Below, piece after piece: positions 23,184 through 32,736 of a stretch of DNA of 36,026 bases; the stretch's first letter is position 1; the number at the start of each line of letters is the position of its first letter. Source of the DNA: MW101C3 sp943367595. GTDB taxonomy: Bacteria > Cyanobacteriota > Cyanobacteriia > PCC-6307 > Cyanobiaceae. Made by a program: the position numbers and the translations under genes. The notes beneath the pieces were generated by a model. The model worked only from the letters and a program-made list of their open reading frames with translations. It made no database searches and was not told where the DNA came from. Where the stretch lies: positions 1 through 36,026 of the forward strand of contig CALRJS020000036.1 of the NCBI GenBank assembly GCA_943367595.1. Direction: 5' to 3'.

Positions 23184-23504
23184 TCAGCGCGGCAGTGAAC
23201 GCGGGAGCTGGCACTCCAGCTCCCGCAGCCGCGCTTCCAGGGCCTCGATGCGTTCGAGGTAGGTGAGGGCCAGGGCCATGCCGGGCACGTTGAGGCCGAA
23301 GTCGTCGCGCAGGCGGGCGGCGCGGCGGGCCAGCGTGAGGGTGCGGGCGTGGAAGCACCAGGAGGTGCCAGTGCCGGTGAGCTGGAACACGCCGAACTGG
23401 ATCAGTTCGCTCACCTCTTCATGGGCCAGGCCGGAGGCCGCCAGCAACTCCTCGAGTGCCAGCGGGCTGTCGTCGTCGGCGGGAATCAGCGGATCGTCAG
23501 CCAT
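23184..23504 (-). CDS. cbpM: Chaperone modulator CbpM-like protein
   Basis: A 106-residue protein with a MerR-like helix-turn-helix fold of the CbpM type. Visible parts are LALEELLAASGLAHEEVSEL, the segment FQLTGTGTSWCFHARTLTLARRAARLRDDFGLN, and a C-terminal helix YLERIEALEARLRELE. CbpM binds the J-domain of CbpA and blocks its stimulation of DnaK. The start overlaps the cbpA stop by 8 bp, so the pair is coupled and leftward. The downstream hsdM begins 105 bp further on, so readthrough into the defence operon is possible but untested. Confidence 0.85.
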   Translation of the reverse strand: MADDPLIPADDDSPLALEELLAASGLAHEEVSELIQFGVFQLTGTGTSWCFHARTLTLARRAARLRDDFGLNVPGMALALTYLERIEALEARLRELECQLPRSLPR

Positions 23505-24549
23505 GGGTGGCGGCTCCTTCGAACGATGGACGGGGGTTGAACGCGGAGGCTTCGGCCAGCTCGCGGTAGAGCTCCCGTTCGCGATCGCCGATCTGCTCCG
23601 GCATCACGATCTGGATCACACCGTAAAGATCGCCGGCGCCCTCCTTGCGCCGCGGCAGGCCCTTGCCCGCCAGCCGCAGCTTCTGGCCGTTGCGCATGCC
23701 CGGCCGCACGGTCACCCGTGCCGTGCCATCGAGCGTGGGCAGATCGATCTCGGCGCCGAGGGCCGCCTCCCAGGGGGCGATCGGCAGCTCCAGGTAAAGG
23801 TCGTGGCCCACGGGGCGAAAACGGGGGTGGGGCTTGAGCCGGATCTCCAGGAACAGATCACCGGCCGGGCCGCCGCCGTGGCCGGGGCCGCCACGGCCCG
23901 GCACTCGCAGGCGCTCGCCATCGGCCACGCCGCGTGGCACCCGGATCGTGCCGGAGCGGGGCTCCCGCGCCATGCCGCCGTCGGCGCGGCGGCTGGGAAC
24001 GCTGAGGGTGAACGCCACCTCGCTGCCCTTGGCCGCCTGCTCCAGCGTCAGCTCGGCGGTCACCTCCAGGTCCTGGCCGCGTACCTGAAAGCCTCCCGCC
24101 TGTTGGCCGAAGCCGCCGCCGCCGGGAAAACCACCCGCGCCACCAAACCCACCGGCGCCGGCGAAACCACCCGCTCCCCCAAAACCGGGCCCGCCGCCAG
24201 GGACGCCGAAGCCCATCTGCTCGAACAGATCGGCCAGATCCACCTCCTGAGCGGCCTGCCCGCTGCCTGGTCCGCCGCCCTGCCGCCGGAAGCGGCTCTC
24301 CCAGTCGGGCGGCGGACTGAACTCCTCCCCGCTGCTGTGGCGGCCCAGGTCGTCATAGGCCTGGCGCTTCTCGGGATCGGAGAGGGTCTGGTAGGCCTCG
24401 CTGATCTCCTTGAAGCGCTCCTCCGCACCGGGCTCCTTGGCCACGTCCGGGTGGGTGCGGCGGGCCAGCCGCCGGTAGGCCTTTTTGATCGCGTCGCCAT
24501 CGGCGTCGCGCTCCAGCTCCAGGGCGGCGTAGTAGTCCTTGAACTTCAT
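23497..24549 (-). CDS. cbpA: DnaJ-type co-chaperone CbpA-like
   Basis: A 350-residue type II DnaJ homologue without a cysteine-rich zinc finger. The J-domain is at residues 1-70 with AYRRLARRTHPDVAK, including the HPD motif needed to stimulate DnaK ATPase. A Gly/Phe-rich linker (about 115-165) has repeated GGFxGAGG units. Two C-terminal substrate-binding domains follow: DLEVTAELTLEQAAKGSE and DLYLELPIAPWEAALGAE, with DLFLEIRLKPHPRFRPVG between. The start at 24549 (MKFKDYYAALEL) gives the J-domain at the very N-terminus; the 21-residue upstream extension is rejected. It pairs with cbpM, as in enterobacterial cbpAM. Confidence 0.92.
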   Translation of the reverse strand: MKFKDYYAALELERDADGDAIKKAYRRLARRTHPDVAKEPGAEERFKEISEAYQTLSDPEKRQAYDDLGRHSSGEEFSPPPDWESRFRRQGGGPGSGQAAQEVDLADLFEQMGFGVPGGGPGFGGAGGFAGAGGFGGAGGFPGGGGFGQQAGGFQVRGQDLEVTAELTLEQAAKGSEVAFTLSVPSRRADGGMAREPRSGTIRVPRGVADGERLRVPGRGGPGHGGGPAGDLFLEIRLKPHPRFRPVGHDLYLELPIAPWEAALGAEIDLPTLDGTARVTVRPGMRNGQKLRLAGKGLPRRKEGAGDLYGVIQIVMPEQIGDRERELYRELAEASAFNPRPSFEGAATHG

Positions 24550-24791
24550 CGTCGCCGGGCCTCCGAAAAGAGCTGCGCCTGGAGGGTGGCCGCCTGCGGG
24601 GGCGACCCGCACGGGGCTCCCCCCAACCCTGCCACGCCCTTTCGTGATCGCGCCGCGCCAGGCGCAGCAGCGGCAACGTCCTGGCCGCGGCAGGGCCGCT
24701 TGCCAACCTGCTTCAGGCCTTCCGCGCCAGCCAGCTCGCTGTGGCCAGGCGCCAGACTGGGGGAATCAGCTCCGCCCTGGCCGCCCTTTCC

Positions 24792-26123
<1,332 letters not shown>

Positions 26124-26257
26124 ACCTGGCCCGCTTGCCCGGCTGCGTCCTCTGCCTGTGGCCCGGCATGCCGCCCGCTCCCGGCGCTGCATCCAGGCCC
26201 TGCATCCAAAGGTTGCCGTTGAACCCCCGGGCGGCGGGGCTGGCTTCATACTGACCC

Positions 26258-26415
26258 CGCAGCGGTTTGCCGGTGCGCACCCCGGTGAGGCAACGAGGAA
26301 AGTCCGGTGTCAGCAACACGTCCCCTCCGAAGGCGTGGTCGCCAGTCCGGCGCTGTCCCGCAGCTGTGATGGGCCCCTTCCACAGGCGTGCCCTCAGCCA
26401 GAACGCTCGCCCCTG
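26258..26415 (+). ncRNA. Cobalamin (AdoCbl) riboswitch
   Basis: The segment contains the hallmark B12-element pieces in order: GGTGAGGCAACGAGGAAAGTC followed by CGGTGTCAGCAACACG, then AGTCCGGCGCTGTCCCGC and AGCTGTGATGGGCC, the conserved core near a CCGCAGCTGTG box, and CAGCCAGAACGCTCGCC at the 3' side. It lies in the 332-bp leader before hupE, on the same strand, and ends about 40 bp before its ATG. It should lower hupE expression when cobalamin is plentiful. The boundaries are approximate. Confidence 0.88.
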
Positions 26416-26455
26416 CTCCTCCTCCTTCAATCCCCGGCGCGGACCGGAGTTCACC

Positions 26456-27079
26456 ATGCCCCTCGCTTCCCTCAAGTCCTCGTCAGGCCGTGATCTGGCC
26501 CTGGCCGGCTGCGCCGGTCTTGGCCTCAGCCTGCTGGGCGCCCTGCCCGCCAGCGCCCACGGTGTGGCGGGCGCCGGCCTGGCGGGTGGCTTCAGCCATC
26601 CCCTCACCGGCCTCGACCACCTCTTCCTGCTGGTGGGCGTGGGCGCGGCCTCGTCGTTCGTGAGCGCCCAGCTGTTGCTGTTCGCCCTCGCCGGTGCGGT
26701 GATCGGTGCGTTTTTCGGCGTCAGCGGCGGCGGCCTGCCCGTGGCTGAGCTGCTGGCGGCACTGGCGGTTTCGGGTCTGGGTGTGCTGATCCTGATGAGC
26801 CGCCGCTCCGGCCACCCCCCCTCCATCCCTGCGGCCGGCACCGTGGTGACTGTGGCGGTGGCGATCCACGCGATGCTGCACGGCCATGAAGCCAGCGGTG
26901 CCAGCAGCTGGTGGGCAGGAGCCCTGCTGGCCTCCGGTCTCACCGTGGGGGTCACGTTCCTGTTGCTGCGCCGCCTCGGCACCGCCTGGACCGTGCGCCT
27001 CGCCGTGCTGCTCACCGTGGTGGGAGCGCTGCTGGCCCTGGGCCCGATCGGTCTGCTCGCCGGCGCCGGTGCCGCCTGA
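26456..27079 (+). CDS. hupE: HupE/UreJ family transporter, probable cobalt permease
   Basis: A 207-residue membrane protein of the HupE/UreJ family. After a signal-like N-terminus (DLALAGCAGLGLSLLGALPASA) it shows the family motif AHGVAGAGLAGGFSHPLTGLDHLFLLVGVG, with histidines likely to bind metal. Three to five further helices follow, one containing VAIHAMLHGHEASG with more histidines. Family members carry nickel or cobalt across the inner membrane. Control by a cobalamin riboswitch points to cobalt uptake for B12 synthesis, consistent with published predictions for cyanobacterial hupE. The ATG at 26456 follows the riboswitch directly. Confidence 0.9.
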   Translation: MPLASLKSSSGRDLALAGCAGLGLSLLGALPASAHGVAGAGLAGGFSHPLTGLDHLFLLVGVGAASSFVSAQLLLFALAGAVIGAFFGVSGGGLPVAELLAALAVSGLGVLILMSRRSGHPPSIPAAGTVVTVAVAIHAMLHGHEASGASSWWAGALLASGLTVGVTFLLLRRLGTAWTVRLAVLLTVVGALLALGPIGLLAGAGAA

Positions 27080-27166
27080 GCTGAGCTGAGCTGCGCACCA
27101 ATCGCAGTCATCGACACAGTCAGCTCTCAGGTTGTGGCTAACGTTGCTGCATACCGGTTGGGTGTC

Positions 27167-27310
27167 ATGGTCGAACTTCTGCTTTTCACCGGCGTCGTGG
27201 CGCTGTTCGGCCTGGCCTTCTGGCTCACCACCGACTCCGACGACGACAACTCCGGCGGCGGTCTGATGCAGCCGGCGCTTGTGCCGGTCCGGGTCCGGCC
27301 TAACCGCTGA
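27167..27310 (+). CDS. Small single-helix membrane protein, 47 residues
   Basis: A short frame encoding MVELLLFTGVVALFGLAFWL, then TTDSDDDNSGGG and a basic tail ending VRVRPNR. The first 20 residues form a clear transmembrane helix, and a short acidic loop follows. It resembles the small one-helix proteins common in picocyanobacteria, but I cannot name a family. It lies 87 bp after hupE on the same strand and is not clearly part of that unit. Function is unknown. Confidence 0.6.
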   Translation: MVELLLFTGVVALFGLAFWLTTDSDDDNSGGGLMQPALVPVRVRPNR

Positions 27311-27642
27311 GCCACTCCGTTTATCCCGCCCTACGCGATCGTCAGCCCTGCTGATGGTCGCTTTTTCTTTGGGTTCCCGTGCCATCCCGGGGAATCCGTC
27401 TCCCGGGGTACTGCACAGGGTGCAGCCACCACAGCCGGGCAGCCTTGGCGTTTCGAGCAGCCTGGGCGGTTCTCGTTCCTGGGTTCCTGGGTTCCTGGGT
27501 GTTTCCCCCATCCACTGATCCGACGGTCTTTCTTCCGGTCACATTTGTTACTTCGGGTCGCACCCTTTCGACCTGGGTCGCCAGACCCTGATCCTTACGC
27601 TCCAGGAGTTGCATTCGCGCCCTAAGGCGCTCCATCTCCTGG
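27311..27642. other. Intergenic leader of futA with an 8-bp tandem repeat
   Basis: No convincing gene is seen on either strand. The unit TTCCTGGG occurs three times without a gap at 27476-27499. A small hairpin, GCGCC-CTAA-GGCGC, lies about 13 bp before the futA start. I looked for a clear Fur box and did not find one. An antisense frame covering much of this gap and the futA signal peptide has a coiled-coil-like stretch but is probably a shadow. Confidence 0.55.
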
Positions 27643-28695
27643 ATGAAACGGATCTCTTCCGCCACCCTGAAGCTGGCTGGTGCCGGCTTGACGGTTGTTT
27701 CGATCGCCACCGCCGTGGGTGCCGGCCTGGCGCAACAGGCACCCAACCGCAAACCCGTTGAAATCGGGGTGTACTCGGGCCGCCACTACAACACGGACAA
27801 AGAGCTCTACCGCCAGTTCACCGCCCGCACGGGCATCAAGGTGAATGTGCTGGAAGCCAAGGACGACGCCATCATCGAGCGTCTCAAGAGTGAAGGGCGC
27901 AACAGCCCCGCCGATGTGCTGGTGCTGGTGGATGCCGCCCGCCTCGATACCGCCACCGACCAGGGCCTGTTCCAGCCCAGCCGCTCCGCCGCCCTGCAGC
28001 GCGATGTGCCTGCCAACCTGCGCGACTCCAAGGGCCGCTGGTACGGCCTCACCCGCAGGGTGCGCGCGGTGGTGGTCAACCCGAGGCTGGTGAATCCCAA
28101 CACGATTCGCACTTACGCCGATCTGGCCAAGCCAGCCCTGAAAGGCAAGCTCTGCCTGCGCGACCGCAAGAGCCCCTACAACCAGTCGCTGGTGGCCAGC
28201 CAGATGATCCTGCGCGGCGATGCCACCACCCGCAACTGGGTGCGCGGCATGGTGGCCAATGTGAAGCAGCCGTTCTTCACCTCGGACACCCCCCTGGCCC
28301 GCGCCGTCGCCCGGGGTGAGTGCGCGGTGGGCGTCGTCAACTCGTACTACGTGGCCCGCATGCTTTCGGGTGAAGGCGGCGCCGAGGACAAGCGTCTGGC
28401 TGAGCAGCTCCGGGTGGTCTACGTGAATCCCTCCCACGTCAACATCAGCGGTGCCGGTGTCACGCGCCATGCCAAGAATCCCCAGGCCGCTCTGAGGCTG
28501 ATCGAGTTCCTGGCCTCCCCCACCGGTGGCCGCGGCTATGCCGAAGCCAACAACGAGTACCCGCTCAGGGGCGTGGGTGACAATCCCATCCTCAAGCGGT
28601 TCGGTACGTTCAGGGCGGATGGCGTCTCGGTCGAGCAGATCGGAGCACGGAGCAGGGCCGCCACCCGGATGATGGAAACCAACGGCTGGAAGTAG
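27643..28695 (+). CDS. futA: Ferric iron ABC transporter, substrate-binding protein
   Basis: A 350-residue periplasmic Fe(III)-binding protein of the FutA/FbpA family. It has a signal peptide with KLAGAGLTVVSIATAVGAGL. The mature part starts VEIGVYSGRHYNTDKELY, with the Tyr and His expected in the iron site. It continues DVLVLVDAARLDTATDQGLFQP, GKWYGLTxR-like RWYGLTRRVRAVVVNP, SPYNQSLVASQMI, and CAVGVVNSYYVARML with the paired tyrosines that ligate iron. The C-terminal NNEYPLRGVG is also family-typical. It would deliver iron to FutB 7 bp downstream, making a futAB unit. No ATPase gene (futC) is present in the window. Confidence 0.94.
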   Translation: MKRISSATLKLAGAGLTVVSIATAVGAGLAQQAPNRKPVEIGVYSGRHYNTDKELYRQFTARTGIKVNVLEAKDDAIIERLKSEGRNSPADVLVLVDAARLDTATDQGLFQPSRSAALQRDVPANLRDSKGRWYGLTRRVRAVVVNPRLVNPNTIRTYADLAKPALKGKLCLRDRKSPYNQSLVASQMILRGDATTRNWVRGMVANVKQPFFTSDTPLARAVARGECAVGVVNSYYVARMLSGEGGAEDKRLAEQLRVVYVNPSHVNISGAGVTRHAKNPQAALRLIEFLASPTGGRGYAEANNEYPLRGVGDNPILKRFGTFRADGVSVEQIGARSRAATRMMETNGWK

Positions 28696-28702
28696 AACCC
28701 GA

Positions 28703-30274
28703 ATGGCGGCACTGGCAACAGCCGAACGCGCAACAGCTGGGAAGGGGGCGCCGCCGATGCGGCGCGCCTCTCTGACGGCCGCAGTTGTGCTGGTCTCAGC
28801 CCTGGCCCTGTTGCCGGTGCTGGTTCTGGTGGGCTACGCCCTGCTGGCCCCTGGCTCCAGCACCCTCCAGCTGGGCGCCGAAGGCGTGGAGCAGGTGGTC
28901 AACACCGTGGTGCTCGTGCTCGGTGTCGGCCTGATCGGCGCCGTGGTGGGCACGGCCAATGGCTGGCTCACGGCCTGTTGCCATTTCCCCGGCCGGCGCT
29001 GGCTGCGCCTGGCGCAGGTGCTGCCGCTGGCGGCGCCTGCCTTTGTGCTGGCCGCCGTGCTTGTCGATCTCGGCAGCCGCTGGGGCTTCCGCTTTCACGG
29101 CATCGGCTGGGCCGTGCTGCTGCTCAGCCTCACCACATACACCTACGTGTTTCTGCTCTCCACCGAGAGCTTCTCGATGAGCGGCCACCGCCAGCTGGAG
29201 GCCTGCCGCAGCCTGGGGGTTGGTCCGTGGGGCAGCTTTCGGCGGGTGGCGCTGCCGCTGGCGCTGCCCTCGATCGGTGCCGGCGTCGCCCTCAGCGGCA
29301 TGGAGGTGGTCAATGAACTGGGCGCGGTCGAGCTGCTCGGTGTGCCCACCCTCTCGCGCGGGATCCTGCAGCGCTGGCAGGGAGAAGGGGATCTGCAGGG
29401 AGCTGTGGGGCTCGCCCTGATCGCCCTTGTGATGGTGAGCCTGCTGGTGGGGGCTGAACGCTGGTTACGCCAGCGCAGCCGCCGCTGGAACATGGGCCAT
29501 GACGGCACCAGCTCACTGCAATGGCAACTGAGCGGCTGGCGGTCGTGCGCGGCCCAGCTGCTCACCCTGGTCCCGCCGCTGATCAGCCTGGCGATTCCGC
29601 TCACCTGGCTGGTGATGAGCCGCGACCACCTGCAGAGCGATGCGCCCGAGGAGCTGGTGGCGCTCACGTTGCGCAGCCTTGGTCTGGCCCTTGCCGCTGC
29701 CCTGGTCACGGTGGTGGCGGCGGTGGTGCTGGCGATCGCCCGCCGCTGGATCCCTCAGCCCTTCCTGCGCCAGCTCACCTTCGCGGCCGGCATGGGCTAT
29801 GCGATCCCCGGCACGGTGCTGGCCCTGGCCCTGATGCTGATCGGCGGGCCCCTTGGTCTTAGCCCGCTGTTGCTGTTGCTCTGGGGCTATAGCGATCGCT
29901 TTCTGGCCGTCTCCAAGGGGGGCCTTGATGCGGCTCTGGAGCGGATTCCGCCCAGTGTCGATGAGGCGGCCACCGGCCTTGGCTGCAGCTGGACCCAGGT
30001 GCTGCGCCGTGTTCACTTGCCCCTGCTGAAAGGGCCGCTGCTGGTCGGTGCGCTGCTGGTCTTCGTCGATACGGTCAAGGAGCTGCCGCTCACCTTCTCC
30101 CTGCGCCCCTTCGATTTCGACACCCTGGCGGTGCGCGTCTATCAGTACGCCGGTGATGAACGGGTGTCGTCCGCGCTGGTGCCGGCGCTGCTGATCGTGG
30201 CTCTGGGCCTGGTGGCGGCGGTGGCGCTGATGCCCAGCCTCGAACGGCTTGGCTCCGGTCAGGACCGGAGCTGA
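28703..30274 (+). CDS. futB: Ferric iron ABC transporter, permease
   Basis: A 523-residue permease with two fused membrane halves, about 12 helices in all, as in FbpB/FutB proteins. Each half has an EAA-type loop that contacts the ATPase: EACRSLGVGPWGSFRRVALPLA in the first and EAATGLGCSWTQVLRRVHLPLL in the second. Additional family motifs are GMEVVNELGAVELLGVPT and FVDTVKELPLTFSLRPFDFDTLA. It imports iron from FutA into the cytoplasm. The ATG at 28703 lies 7 bp after futA, and an in-frame ATG at 28757 is an alternative that trims a polar lead. The ATPase must be encoded elsewhere. Confidence 0.94.
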   Translation: MAALATAERATAGKGAPPMRRASLTAAVVLVSALALLPVLVLVGYALLAPGSSTLQLGAEGVEQVVNTVVLVLGVGLIGAVVGTANGWLTACCHFPGRRWLRLAQVLPLAAPAFVLAAVLVDLGSRWGFRFHGIGWAVLLLSLTTYTYVFLLSTESFSMSGHRQLEACRSLGVGPWGSFRRVALPLALPSIGAGVALSGMEVVNELGAVELLGVPTLSRGILQRWQGEGDLQGAVGLALIALVMVSLLVGAERWLRQRSRRWNMGHDGTSSLQWQLSGWRSCAAQLLTLVPPLISLAIPLTWLVMSRDHLQSDAPEELVALTLRSLGLALAAALVTVVAAVVLAIARRWIPQPFLRQLTFAAGMGYAIPGTVLALALMLIGGPLGLSPLLLLLWGYSDRFLAVSKGGLDAALERIPPSVDEAATGLGCSWTQVLRRVHLPLLKGPLLVGALLVFVDTVKELPLTFSLRPFDFDTLAVRVYQYAGDERVSSALVPALLIVALGLVAAVALMPSLERLGSGQDRS

Positions 30275-30293
30275 AACGCCAGCACAGTGCTGG
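30252..30293. terminator. Two inverted repeats at the futB end
   Basis: GCTCCGGTC-AG-GACCGGAGC (30252-30271) is a perfect 9-bp stem ending directly before the futB stop codon, and CCAGCA-CAG-TGCTGG (30279-30293) is a second hairpin just after it. They lie where futB meets the convergent gene ending at 30315, so a bidirectional transcription end is likely. No T-run is visible. Confidence 0.5.
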
Positions 30294-30314
30294 GCTCACG
30301 CTGCGGATCCTGGA

Positions 30315-31448
30315 TCAGGGACGTGCCGGACAGCGGGGGGCGATCCGGGCGATCCGGTTCGCCTGCATCACGTTGAAGTTGTCGTCGCTGGCCAGCAGCA
30401 ACGTGGGGCGTCCATCGGCGAGGGCCGGCCCCACGGCGAGGGCTTCCCAGTTGTCGGGGCTGAGCCCTGCTGCCAGCAGATCCCACTGCCGCACCGGTGT
30501 GAGCGGTGGGGCGTCCTCGCCTGCGGGCCGGTTTGACGGCAGAGAGAAGGCCACCAGCCGCGCCCACCAGCGGTTCGGTGCGGCATAGCCGCGCACCAGC
30601 CCCAGCAGCAGCCCGGAGCGCGGCGGAGCCAGCAACTCGGTGAGGCCCCACTGGGGACCCTCCAGCGCCACCGCCAGACGCCCAGCCGGCAGAAAGGCCA
30701 GCTTCGGGGCTGGGGTCTCAGGGGTGATGGAGGCCGCAGAAGCGGCCGGAGCCGCGCTGACGGGAGTGGCTGGGGCGGCGTTGCCTGCCAGGCTCCTGGC
30801 CAGCTGGCCGAAACGCAGCAGGCGCAGCGATCCCTCCGGGTCCTGCAGCAGTGGCCGCTCGGCCGCCAGCAGCAAAGAAGGGGGCAGGCCTGAACCGCCC
30901 GGCGCCGCGGGTGATGCCGGCAGCAGGGTCAGCGCTTCCGGCCCTTGGTTCGAGCCCAGGCCCCGCCCCGGTGCCGCCTGCCAGGCCTCCGGCAGATCCC
31001 AGGCCTCCAGCAGGCGCCCACTGGCGCGCTGAAAGCGCAGCAGGCGCGGCGACTGCTCCGGCGTGCGGCGCCCCTCGCTCACGATCCAGATGTCCTCGCC
31101 CTTGATCACCAGCCCTTCACCGTCGAGGGGGTGGGCAAACGGCTGACCGTTGGCATCGGTGAGCATCAGCCGCCGTCCCACCACCGGCGGCCTGCCGCTG
31201 CTCTCCCCGAGGCGTGCAGCACCATGCAGCGGCACCAGAAAGGGAGCAGGGGCGTCACTGAGCAGCCACAGGCTGCGTCCCTCCGGGTCCATGGCAGCGG
31301 CCGAGAAACCGCCGAGCGGTTGGCCGTCTGTGCCCTCCCGAGGCAGCTCCACCTCGCCCAGCACGTCCCAACGCACCTCTCCCGGACAGGGCAGCACCCA
31401 GGCAGGCCCTGCGGGTTGCTGCAACGGCAGCGGCGCAACGGGAATCAC
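30315..31448 (-). CDS. Phytase-esterase-like (PF13449-type) protein
   Basis: A 377-residue protein matching the esterase-like-activity-of-phytase fold, a beta-propeller. Typical segments are LGGFSAAAMDPEGRSLWLLSD near the N-terminus, PLDGEGLVIKGEDIWIVSEGRR (about 105-130), GSNQGPEALTLLPA, WDLLAAGLSPDNWEALAVGPAL, and the C-terminal LLLASDDNFN. An Ala/Pro-rich insertion sits at about 215-240. The activity of this family is poorly defined (phosphoesterase or lactonase-like). The visible start (GTG at 31448) gives no clear signal peptide, although relatives are often secreted, so the true start may lie upstream. It is convergent with futB. Confidence 0.78.
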   Translation of the reverse strand: MIPVAPLPLQQPAGPAWVLPCPGEVRWDVLGEVELPREGTDGQPLGGFSAAAMDPEGRSLWLLSDAPAPFLVPLHGAARLGESSGRPPVVGRRLMLTDANGQPFAHPLDGEGLVIKGEDIWIVSEGRRTPEQSPRLLRFQRASGRLLEAWDLPEAWQAAPGRGLGSNQGPEALTLLPASPAAPGGSGLPPSLLLAAERPLLQDPEGSLRLLRFGQLARSLAGNAAPATPVSAAPAASAASITPETPAPKLAFLPAGRLAVALEGPQWGLTELLAPPRSGLLLGLVRGYAAPNRWWARLVAFSLPSNRPAGEDAPPLTPVRQWDLLAAGLSPDNWEALAVGPALADGRPTLLLASDDNFNVMQANRIARIAPRCPARP

Positions 31449-31639
31449 AGCGATCAGAGCAGACTCCGAGACCCACGATGGCGCTGCTTCCGCTGCTTTG
31501 GCGCTCCGCGAAGGCCTGGTCGCCTGTCGCTGACTCAGGGGCCGCTCAGTGGATGCCGTTGCATCAGCGCTGGCTCAGCGGATTTCGTTGCCTTGGCTGC
31601 GGCTCAGCGATCTCAGCGGCAGATCAACGGCCTCCATAG

Positions 31640-32360
31640 CGGCTGGGCGTTGGATCAGCTTGAGCTCATTCAAGAGGAGTCCAGGCAGCAACATGTGAAT
31701 CAAGAGGAATTCAGCCAAGATCACTTTTTTGGAGATCGGTACAGGCAAGAGCCGTTGAATCAGGATCTGCAGATTCTGGATCAACCCAATCAAGATCAAC
31801 CCAATCAAGATCAACACAATCAAGGTCGACACCACCAAGGTCGGTGTCATCGGTTTCAGCCATTCTAAGGTCAGGCGCTTAACACTCAATCTTTCTAGGG
31901 TCAAGCTCATCAAGTTCGGTCTTGCTTAGGTCAATCTCTTCTGGTTCAACCTATTTGAGATCGGGCTCATTGGGTTCATTCTTGCTACAGTCAAGCCCAT
32001 TAAGCTCAGTCTTGCTGAGGTCAGGCTTATCGAGTTCAGTCTCGTCTAGTTCAGGCTCATCAAGCCATGCTTCTTCAAAGTCATCTAGTTCGGCCTCATC
32101 AAGCCATACTTCTTCGGGCACAACCTCTTCAGGCCCAACCGCTTCAGGTTGAACCACTTCAAGGCCAACCGATCCAAGACTAACCGAGTAACGGTCAACC
32201 GATCCAAGGGCAATCAATCGAAGGTCAACCAATCCAAAGCCAACCAATCCAAAGCCAACCGATCCAACGTCAACCGATCCAAAGTCAACCGATTCGCGGT
32301 CAACTCATTCTCGGTCGACTGATGCAAACCCAGCCAATTCGAGGTCAACGGTTCCGTGAT
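31640..32360. repeat. Long array of degenerate 15-bp repeats
   Basis: The ~995-bp gap between the phytase-like gene and the gene at 32444 is dominated by imperfect repeats of 15 bp. The cleanest block is 31780-31839, with units GATCAACCCAATCAA, GATCAACCCAATCAA, GATCAACACAATCAA, GGTCGACACCACCAA. Farther on the units take forms such as GTCAACCGATCCAAA (around 32180-32300). Because the period is a multiple of three, several frames on both strands stay open and show five-residue repeats, for example ELDET-ELDKP-DLSKT-ELNGL on the minus strand. I do not call any of these as genes. The area is AT-richer than its neighbours. Confidence 0.85.
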
Positions 32361-32443
32361 CCAACACAAGATGAGGTTGGACGGAGTTGTTCAATTTGCT
32401 ACGCCTGAGCGTCGCATTTTCTTGGCAAGTCGCAGGGATCACC

Positions 32444-32716
32444 ATGAAGATGCAGTCACCTCACCGCCATGGCGTGATCGTGATGGACGAGTCACAGATG
32501 CACTCGAGCGAAGACATCGAGATTCTCAATCGTATCCTCCAGCTCACCAGCCTCAGGGATTGGTGCATGGAGCGCCTTTCGGTGCTGTCGTTGCGATCAG
32601 ACCTGGAAGATGCCCGCTGTCTGATCAGCGAGCATCTTGAGATGTTGGCGGAAACCAATGCCTGGACAACCCTCTGGGTCCCTTCCTTATGGAGACGCCG
32701 TGTTGACGAAGACTGA
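32444..32716 (+). CDS. Hypothetical small protein
   Basis: A 90-residue frame starting MKMQSPHRHGVIVMDESQM, with a plausible AGGGA ribosome-binding site 7-8 bp upstream. The body is helical and acidic (SSEDIEILNRILQLTSLRDWCMERLSVLSLRSDLEDARCLISEHLEMLAE), with a tryptophan-containing basic end (TLWVPSLWRRRVDED). I recognise no family. It looks like a real small gene because of its composition and codon pattern. It stops 20 bp before the convergent flavodoxin gene. An in-frame upstream ATG at 32387 would add a less likely segment. Confidence 0.55.
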   Translation: MKMQSPHRHGVIVMDESQMHSSEDIEILNRILQLTSLRDWCMERLSVLSLRSDLEDARCLISEHLEMLAETNAWTTLWVPSLWRRRVDED

Positions 32717-32736
32717 CGCCATCACGATCGAGAGTG

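Noticed and set aside
27342..27752. A minus-strand frame with a coiled-coil-like stretch opposite the futA start.
   Set aside because: It overlaps the futA signal peptide on the other strand and includes the 8-bp repeat; most likely a shadow.
31951..32247. A 98-codon minus-strand frame with ELDxx pentads, resembling a pentapeptide-repeat protein.
   Set aside because: The pentads follow from the 15-bp DNA period, other frames on both strands are equally repetitive, and there is no start region or ribosome-binding site. It may be a relic but is not called.
31640..32360. CRISPR array.
   Set aside because: The units are only 15 bp, contiguous and degenerate, without spacers, and no cas genes are present.
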